Below the pieces are notes generated by a model, which searched no databases, was not told where the DNA came from, and saw only the letters and a program-made list of their open reading frames with translations. From Verrucolacustris sp044348085 (GTDB taxonomy: Bacteria > Verrucomicrobiota > Verrucomicrobiia > Methylacidiphilales > Verrucolacustridaceae), in NCBI GenBank assembly GCA_044348085.1, contig JBIKTM010000009.1:9868-73867 (forward strand): DNA of 64,000 bases, in the 5' to 3' direction. The translations under genes and the position numbers were made by a program. Below are positions 58,401-64,000 of this stretch, piece by piece; within the stretch, counting starts at the first letter, position 1; each line of letters starts with the position of its first letter.

Positions 58401-61400
58401 GGGGAGTGCGGTCTCTTTGGCCACGGGAGCGATCACGATCGACACAACGCGGTTGGGAAATACCGCCGGGGCGGGGATCTCTTTCCTGCAAAGCCTCAGC
58501 GGGGCCCAAAATCTGACCTTGCTGGCTGGTACGGGTGGTGCTCTGGCTTTTGGGGGTGCCGTATCTGGTTTGACCCAATTTAATGTATCCAGCGGCGGCT
58601 CTTTCACTGTCGATAACGGCAGCACTTTTCAGGTAGCGGGTAATATCACCATCGCTCCTCAGGTTGTGACCAACGGGAACGACATTAGTATGTCCACGAC
58701 GGTGGGTAGTAACGGCAATATCACTCTCCAATCTGGGCTGATCACCAACCCGGCTGGAACCTTTGGCCAGGGCAGGACAGTCACCTTGTCTGCCGGTGGT
58801 ACGGGCACTTTGACGATTGCGGGAGAGGTGGATGCCAGTGGCCTAAGCGGGACTTTTGTCATTCCCGGCACCAACCCCATCACGGTGGCCACGGTTGGAT
58901 TTGACGGTGGAACGGTTTCTCTGACAGGCGCAACTGTCACCACCGGTTCCATTCTGGTGAATGGCGATGCCGATCAAACCGGAAATAGTCGGGGTGGAAA
59001 CGGAGGCTCTATCACCATCAACAGCACAGGCGCCAAAACCATCGGATCGATTTCGGCTCAAGGCGCGCTCGGAAGTCCGGCTGGGCGGGGTGGATCAGTT
59101 ACCTTGGCTGGAAGCGGGGCCAATATCCTCAATGGCAGTATCATTCTGGATGGCGGTAACGGCCAGGCGGCGGGTGATCTGGGGGCGGGGGCGGGAAGCC
59201 TAAGCTTCACGGGTGGCGGTGGCATAATTCTGAATAACGGCATCTCAGCCAACGGGGGGAATGGCAACGGCTCTGGGGGCGGGGGTAGCGCTGGGGTCCT
59301 AACCCTACCAGATCTAACGATTGGTGGGGCCAACGTGGCGATCACCGCTTTGGGCGGAGACAACGGTACGGGTACGGGACGTGGTGCAGATGGGAATCTG
59401 ACCTTTGGGGCGGTGACTGGTGCTGTGGCTGGGGCCAACAGTCTGCAACTCGACGTGGGAGCTGGGACGGTGACATTCAACGGTGCAGTGGGAGCTATTG
59501 AGCTAGGGCAGATCACTATCCAGAACGCTCTAAACGTAACCTTTAGCTTGACGCTGGACGCTAATAAGTTTGTGCAGAACGCCAGCGTGCCTCAAGGGGG
59601 AATTTATGCAGATGACAATCAAGACGGCTCCACGACTTTCGGTGGGTTGGTAACGCTGAGCGGAACGGGTACGGTGCTGGATTTGACGGGTTACAACTTC
59701 ACCTTCAACACACACCCCACCTTCGGCGGCGGGGTGGCGGCCTCAACGGGTTCGGTGAACGGGATTATCAACGGGGTTTTTGCGGTTAACGATGCAGGCT
59801 TTAGCATCGGTGGGGATTTATCGTTGGAGGGTGGAGCGGTCACTGGGGCTAACCCGAGGGTGGATCTAAATTTTGCCGGAACGGCCATTTCCACGAGCTC
59901 TGGGTTGCTGACATTTGGAACGGCGGCCAACCCCGTGAACGTTCGGTTATTACAAGACACCATTTTGAGCACTGGATTGGTGGGAGGCCAGATGGTGTTC
60001 GAAGGGCTGGTCGATAGTGACGCAACTCCCCGTAATCTGACCTTGAACAGCGGTGGTTCCGTGACTCTGAACGGGCTGGTCGGTAGCCTGAATCCTTTGG
60101 CTGACCTAACTACTGATGCGGGTGGCTCGCTGTTGTTAGCGGCGGTCGGATCTCGGACTACTCCCAGCATCAGCGCCACTGGGACTTTAACTTTTAATGA
60201 TCAGGTGGACCTGCAATCTGATACTGTTCTTCAGGCCGATGCCCTGACGCTTGCTGCAACAGGCTTGATCGATGGGGCCAATGATTTGCTAGTGCTGCTT
60301 TCTACGGGAGCCCTCACCTTTAATGGGCAGGTGGGACGGGACACGTCCTTGACTTCGTTCCGGGTGGAAGGGGGAAGTGGGGTGACCTTTAATTTTGTTG
60401 GCACACAGGCCAATCTTTCAGTGGCTACGACCGGTAACCAGTACTACCAGACTGCGGTTACTTTGGGTCAAAATACGATTCTCAACGCGGGAAGCATGGA
60501 CTTTTTGTCGACAGTTAACGGTGCCATGAGCTTCGTGTTGGATTCCGCCGGGGCTATCAACCTGTACGGCCGGGTAGGCAACACCGGCACGGCTTTGACC
60601 CAGTTCCAGACGAGCGGTGGCGGTATCCTGAACCTCCTGGCTACCGGGGCGGATGGCAGCAACCCGACAATCAAGACCACCGGAGCCCAGCTCTTCGGTA
60701 GCTCGCTGGTGTTGGGAGAAGATACATTCCTTACTTCAACGACCAGCGGGGACTTTATTTTCCTCAACGCCATCGATAGTCGTCAGGCGAACCAGCCCAG
60801 AAACCTCACGGTCCAAGGAGCGGAGCGTGTCGTTCTGGAGTCAGCGGCGGGAGGGGCAGTCCGGCTCGGCGGTGTTAGCCTCACCGCAGGCACAGATGTC
60901 ACCGTTCTGGGCGGGATCGATACTTTCGGTGCTATAATTAGCATAACCGCTGGTAACGGTGTGACCACCGGATCGGTGGTGATTTCGGGGGATATCACCA
61001 CCGCTGTGGCTGATCAGTTGGGTGGAGCCATCGACCTCAATGCAGATGTGGAGGTGATCTTAAATGGAGGAACTATCAATACTTTTGGTGGGAACGTAAC
61101 CATTGATGCGGCCGCCTTCATTCAAGAGGCCACCACGATCACTACAGCAGGCGGGGATCTAAACGATGGAACCGTCGATTTCAGCAGTACCCTAAATGGT
61201 GATTCTCTTTTATCTCTTAATTCTGGAACTGCTCTTGCTACATTCACTGGTGCGGTGGGAGGAACGAATCCGTTTGGGATGACGGTGAGCTCTGCAGGGG
61301 GGATTGATTTTACTGGGGACGTTACCTTAGGTGGTAACTTCAATCTGTCGTCCGAGGGCACTGGCGTGAAATTTAATGGGGCTTTGAATGGGGATCACTC

Positions 61401-64000
61401 TGTGACTATAAACTCCATTCTTGGAGATATTTCCCTTGGCACAGTGGGCGACGTAATACCTATAGCCGGTTTCTCCACATCGTCTGGCAGTGGTACCATA
61501 ACCTTAAATGGGGACATCTCCACCGAGGGAGGAGCGCTGAGTTTTGGGCAGAAGGTCACGATTACCTCTGATCGAACGATTCGAACGGGACTTGGCCTTT
61601 CCCCTCTCGGCGCAAGCATCTCCTTTGCAAAAGGAGTACTGCCATCTGGTGCTGGCATTGATCTTACGATCAATCCAGGATCGAACGGTTCTATTATATT
61701 TGCTGATGGACTGGGGCTGGATGGGAATCGATTCAATACCTTTACGTTGGAGCAGGGCGGCGGATTGACGATTGGCGGGTCCAGTAGTGGTGTTTTCACG
61801 ACGGGAAACATTTCAATCCTACCTAAAATCTTTGGATCATTTCCCAAAAGCACTGTCAGATTCGACTCAGAGAGTGGGAACATTACGCTCAATCAAGGCG
61901 CTGTCTTAACGGGACTTTTTTCAGGTGATAATAATAATAGTGATGGATCGAACTTTGTGGCAAAGGCATCTCTTGGCACTTTGACCATAAACGGAGTGCT
62001 GGATGTATCTGGTGGCGATAACGATACTTCATCTAGCGGTGGTAGTGGATACAATTCAGGATTTATCAAAATCAATGCGAAGAATGTTGTTCTAAATACT
62101 CTCCAAGCCTTAGGAGGAGATGCTGATAGCGTAGGCAACGGTGGGGCTGGTGGACAAATCACTATTGGTGTGAACTCTGACGATCCACCTCGAGGGCTTC
62201 TAGAATCTCTGAAAGTAAATTCGATTCTCGCTGATGGTGGAAAGGGCGCAGGAATCGTCGGAGGTATTGGTGGAGATGTTGTTATCAACCGAACAAGTGC
62301 AGTAGGCGAAATAAAGATCGGCACTATCTCTTCACGTGGGGGTGACTCGGCGGACAGTTTTGGTGGCAGTGGAGGTAATATTACTATTACGGCCGTTCTG
62401 GGTGATCTAGATGCGCCGACATCCTTCTTCACTAATGGTGGTGAAGGATCGGCTGACGCTTTCGCAGGTTTGGGCGGTGACGTGACGCTCCAGGCAACAG
62501 TAGGAAATATTTCGTTCCAAAACCAATCCCTCAGCCTAACAGGTGATGGCGGTATAACCATTATAGCTGGCAAAAGCATCGTATTTGCTACTAGTGCCGA
62601 TTTCACTACTCCTTCAAATAGTAGTGGCGGGGTGGTGATCACCTCCAATGAGGATGCGCTTCGGACGGATCGGCGAGGTGTAATTTCTCTCGAGTATGGG
62701 TCAGCGAACACGGGCGGGGAACTTTATATGCCCTCTTCGGCCTATTTAATTTCTAACGGAGGAAAGGTTGCGATGGATGTGAAAACCACTTCAGGATCGG
62801 CGGGTGCGATGACCCTATCAGGGATTAGCACATCGGCAACCGACCTGAATGCCGGATCTATCGAAATCAATCAAAATCCAGACCAAGACGTGGGCATCGT
62901 TTTAGGGAATGTAACTGTTTCTGGATCTATTGATGCGAATGGTGGCGTACCCGCTTCTACAGGACCGCTATATGGTAGGAATGGTGGTTCGGTTCTAATT
63001 TCAGGGCTGGCCGTTTCCGTTCAGCAGATCAATACCAGCGGTTCTGCTTCCCTGGCGACGGCTACGGTTCCAGCATTTGGGGGGTCAGGTGGGGATGTGA
63101 CGATCACAGGAACTTCGATCCTGATTCAGGCTGGCACCGTACCTGCGACTGGATCATTCGCGATCAACACTTCGGGTGGTACAGGTCTGGGAACTGGCAA
63201 CGCGAACGGTGGGTCTGGGGGTAATATTCAGCTGGATGGGAATGTTACTTTGGATAGTGGCGATGCAAGCAGGACGACTATTATTTTCAATACTCAAGGT
63301 GGTGCTTTTGCGGCGGGCGGAGTTAATGGCATTGGCGGTAATATAACTGTAACTGGAACGTTGACTGGTACAGAAGCAACCTCGAATATTTTAGACCTAC
63401 GTTATGGCTCTGGCACGGTGACCTTGGGTGATGCAGCCGCGGATACGATCACGTTGGGGACATTAATTACGGCAGCGGATGATGCGCGGAGCACTGGCAA
63501 CCTAATCATCAATGGGCGCCTCGATCTTGGTACGCTCACCACCTATGCCCGTGGGTATAGCATCGAAATCAACGGGGGTGGAACGATTGCGAATACAGTA
63601 ACCTTTAATAATACAGGAAATGTTGCCTTGGGTAGCTTGACCGCTGATACGACGTTTTCTAACGGTGTAGACTCAACAGCACCTGCTACCTCCCTGCTAA
63701 AGGGGAATATTGTTAGTGGAACTAGCGCGAATCCAGGTCAAGGAACACCCCTATCATTTGGTGCCGCCACACTGGTAGGAAATACCACGTTAGATTCAAA
63801 CGGGAGTAATGTGAGCCTAGGAACAATCGATGGACCCTTTAATCTCGATTTTGCTTCGGGCATCGGATCTGGTGTGGTTGACATAACCTCTGCCGTCGGT
63901 GCGAGCAGCAGGGTCGGAACGATCACGGTAAGCCCAGGAATTTCTCAGCCTGTACTTTTCCGTAGTAGCGTGACTGCAGCAGGGTTGGTCGGGGCAGCTG
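55447..64000 (+). CDS. Filamentous-haemagglutinin-type two-partner-secretion exoprotein, 3' end beyond window
   Basis: Open without a stop from ATG 55447 to the right edge (at least 2851 residues). A basic leader of about 17 residues and hydrophobic core ('YLMLFCTLGFVLLPTSYVWA') form a long signal peptide. The TPS secretion domain follows, with 'VNQATDRLAVNWQSFNIGAG' and 'SANGILYLINPSGILVGPGG' (an NPNGI-type motif). Later comes 'ASGGAGGGTVLVGGDYLGG', then 'LWLLDPANVNIAG', and then thousands of residues of Gly/Ala/Ser/Thr/Asn-rich beta-helix repeats ('ngai.fnG.vg....l.sltvs.g'). Such proteins cross the outer membrane through a TpsB/FhaC-type pore, not seen in this window. Adhesion is the usual role. 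The start lacks a good ribosome binding site. Confidence 0.9.
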   Translation, partial: MKRKMWWLKRYSTPHLCARYLMLFCTLGFVLLPTSYVWANPAGEQVVGGAATFQREGNTLTVNQATDRLAVNWQSFNIGAGESTHFNMPSSTSAALNRVIGGNPSSIYGSLSANGILYLINPSGILVGPGGTVNAASFMASTLDVSTEQFMNAKNGAGMNFYGSSGESIINQGNITAEKGDVFLIAQKVENRGTINAANGTAGMVGSGQSTDVMVHEVGGKGFAIRVAQLQGEAATGSNRDLPDGEELLNEGSINAAQAELNASGNVYALAIRNSGTIRAKAVVANADGTVRLDGGLGDVINTGRMYAKNAGDDATAAGGKIEVVGQNITASPESIITASGGVLGGDGGKVKIDSQDTTIVQGKVDVTAPSAGAKGGKVQLLGERVGLFDGAKVDASGGAGGGTVLVGGDYLGGQTPKPELKDLAKQEAEPVKNAKATVMADTAEIKADATVNGDGGKIILWSDEYTGFYGELFARGGATGGNGGFIETSSKDNLQAFGSALASSVTGQGGLWLLDPANVNIAGATANGAFDNNNPNTFTPTAIAATVLNTTINSSLDAGVSVIITTAFGAGTDPGNITVSSAITKTAGNSATLSLLADNDIITAAGITSTVGALAVEMVAGANGSITLGAGAITSNGGYVSLSAGAGIIFNAASAVVTTSGGAFVADADSNADGAGKFTIGNFAATLVDTRAGLNPAGSITITSGEIAIGGAAGGAINAGGANIQLINSVAGNSMNVATLPIGPYDISQTTLNNISTSGLLVIGGADQTGTIRVGSPDFVTGALPYGIQFGASATTPINLANDILTTGKILNLFGAVTLSPSSGTSITLNTASGVAAGADILFLGASTLDSDSLGSGQPRALTINAGTAGRLFLPTSIGATTSLGSLGLTAGGGILLQGATTISTLKAGQGSPTGNITLNSSILPTVSGTGTRTLAITTQNGGDVSFQGVGTSVNPIDGLTVSSGTGTTTLSGSVFTAGGAVSLGSAVSLATGAITIDTTRLGNTAGAGISFLQSLSGAQNLTLLAGTGGALAFGGAVSGLTQFNVSSGGSFTVDNGSTFQVAGNITIAPQVVTNGNDISMSTTVGSNGNITLQSGLITNPAGTFGQGRTVTLSAGGTGTLTIAGEVDASGLSGTFVIPGTNPITVATVGFDGGTVSLTGATVTTGSILVNGDADQTGNSRGGNGGSITINSTGAKTIGSISAQGALGSPAGRGGSVTLAGSGANILNGSIILDGGNGQAAGDLGAGAGSLSFTGGGGIILNNGISANGGNGNGSGGGGSAGVLTLPDLTIGGANVAITALGGDNGTGTGRGADGNLTFGAVTGAVAGANSLQLDVGAGTVTFNGAVGAIELGQITIQNALNVTFSLTLDANKFVQNASVPQGGIYADDNQDGSTTFGGLVTLSGTGTVLDLTGYNFTFNTHPTFGGGVAASTGSVNGIINGVFAVNDAGFSIGGDLSLEGGAVTGANPRVDLNFAGTAISTSSGLLTFGTAANPVNVRLLQDTILSTGLVGGQMVFEGLVDSDATPRNLTLNSGGSVTLNGLVGSLNPLADLTTDAGGSLLLAAVGSRTTPSISATGTLTFNDQVDLQSDTVLQADALTLAATGLIDGANDLLVLLSTGALTFNGQVGRDTSLTSFRVEGGSGVTFNFVGTQANLSVATTGNQYYQTAVTLGQNTILNAGSMDFLSTVNGAMSFVLDSAGAINLYGRVGNTGTALTQFQTSGGGILNLLATGADGSNPTIKTTGAQLFGSSLVLGEDTFLTSTTSGDFIFLNAIDSRQANQPRNLTVQGAERVVLESAAGGAVRLGGVSLTAGTDVTVLGGIDTFGAIISITAGNGVTTGSVVISGDITTAVADQLGGAIDLNADVEVILNGGTINTFGGNVTIDAAAFIQEATTITTAGGDLNDGTVDFSSTLNGDSLLSLNSGTALATFTGAVGGTNPFGMTVSSAGGIDFTGDVTLGGNFNLSSEGTGVKFNGALNGDHSVTINSILGDISLGTVGDVIPIAGFSTSSGSGTITLNGDISTEGGALSFGQKVTITSDRTIRTGLGLSPLGASISFAKGVLPSGAGIDLTINPGSNGSIIFADGLGLDGNRFNTFTLEQGGGLTIGGSSSGVFTTGNISILPKIFGSFPKSTVRFDSESGNITLNQGAVLTGLFSGDNNNSDGSNFVAKASLGTLTINGVLDVSGGDNDTSSSGGSGYNSGFIKINAKNVVLNTLQALGGDADSVGNGGAGGQITIGVNSDDPPRGLLESLKVNSILADGGKGAGIVGGIGGDVVINRTSAVGEIKIGTISSRGGDSADSFGGSGGNITITAVLGDLDAPTSFFTNGGEGSADAFAGLGGDVTLQATVGNISFQNQSLSLTGDGGITIIAGKSIVFATSADFTTPSNSSGGVVITSNEDALRTDRRGVISLEYGSANTGGELYMPSSAYLISNGGKVAMDVKTTSGSAGAMTLSGISTSATDLNAGSIEINQNPDQDVGIVLGNVTVSGSIDANGGVPASTGPLYGRNGGSVLISGLAVSVQQINTSGSASLATATVPAFGGSGGDVTITGTSILIQAGTVPATGSFAINTSGGTGLGTGNANGGSGGNIQLDGNVTLDSGDASRTTIIFNTQGGAFAAGGVNGIGGNITVTGTLTGTEATSNILDLRYGSGTVTLGDAAADTITLGTLITAADDARSTGNLIINGRLDLGTLTTYARGYSIEINGGGTIANTVTFNNTGNVALGSLTADTTFSNGVDSTAPATSLLKGNIVSGTSANPGQGTPLSFGAATLVGNTTLDSNGSNVSLGTIDGPFNLDFASGIGSGVVDITSAVGASSRVGTITVSPGISQPVLFRSSVTAAGLVGAA

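Noticed and set aside
61893..62711. Long minus-strand open frame (272 codons) and many similar ones opposite the haemagglutinin-like gene
   Set aside because: Gly/Ala/Thr-rich repeats leave the antisense frames free of stops; the products are low-complexity Pro/Ser/Val-rich with no family similarity, while the plus frame is continuous and recognisable.

Overview
The window looks like chromosome of a Gram-negative member of the PVC group, most likely Verrucomicrobiota; I cannot place it lower from sequence alone. Reasons: a double-length tandem UvrA of the kind known from Chlamydiae and relatives, an exported TPR protein leading an ExbB-ExbD-ExbD cluster, an exported protein built of 'DP-AAA-W' repeats, a GPP34 (GOLPH3-like) protein, and outer-membrane functions (Kdo-pathway isomerase, Lol-type ABC transporter, two-partner-secretion exoprotein). 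From 1 to about 46.5 kb the genes are densely packed and mostly housekeeping. ATGA/TGATG overlaps link translation of many neighbours.

Layout. 1-2.6 kb: class I aldolase (cut by the left edge), a PfkB sugar kinase, YebC and a small DUF2256 zinc protein. 2.6-6.8 kb, minus strand: FeS-type photolyase/cryptochrome, a repeat protein, an RluE-type pseudouridine synthase and a VapBC module with a palindromic operator. 6.9-15 kb: GPP34 protein, small conserved proteins, a membrane flippase-like protein and the 1861-residue UvrA. 15-23.7 kb: DUF2062 protein, GlpX, an exported protein, a coiled-coil protein overlapping a GAF-GAF-PAS adenylate cyclase, tRNA-Lys immediately before uvrB, then a PRTase-like protein overlapped with a sigma-70 factor. 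23.7-31.1 kb, minus strand: PPDK, RNase PH, FolD, a beta-CASP RNase-like protein and a SurA/PpiD-like foldase. 31.2-41 kb: TPR-ExbB-ExbD-ExbD, EF-P and KdsD on the minus strand, Lol ABC pair, IlvE, McsA-like protein and PheT. 41-46.5 kb: LeuCD, a stand-alone ovothiol-type N-methyltransferase with an M29-like hydrolase, a divergent M20 dipeptidase and a CAU tRNA.

From 46.6 kb the character changes to exported proteins: several secreted proteins of unknown role, a BsuPI-domain protein, a SecD-head-like protein, a large kexin-like subtilase with P and PPC domains, a REP/RAYT element (tyrosine transposase with copies of a two-hairpin repeat on both sides), and a filamentous-haemagglutinin-type exoprotein that stays open from 55447 to the right edge.

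Functionally the window mixes central carbon metabolism (aldolase, FBPase, PPDK, PfkB kinase), DNA repair (photolyase, UvrA, UvrB), leucine/branched-chain synthesis (LeuCD, IlvE), envelope biogenesis (KdsD, Lol, ExbBD, foldase) and a surface-protein region at the right end. No phage, integrative element, rRNA or CRISPR array was seen. Outside the REP block at 54.3-54.7 kb no gene-free stretch exceeds about 250 bases. All assignments come from reading motifs; no database search was run.
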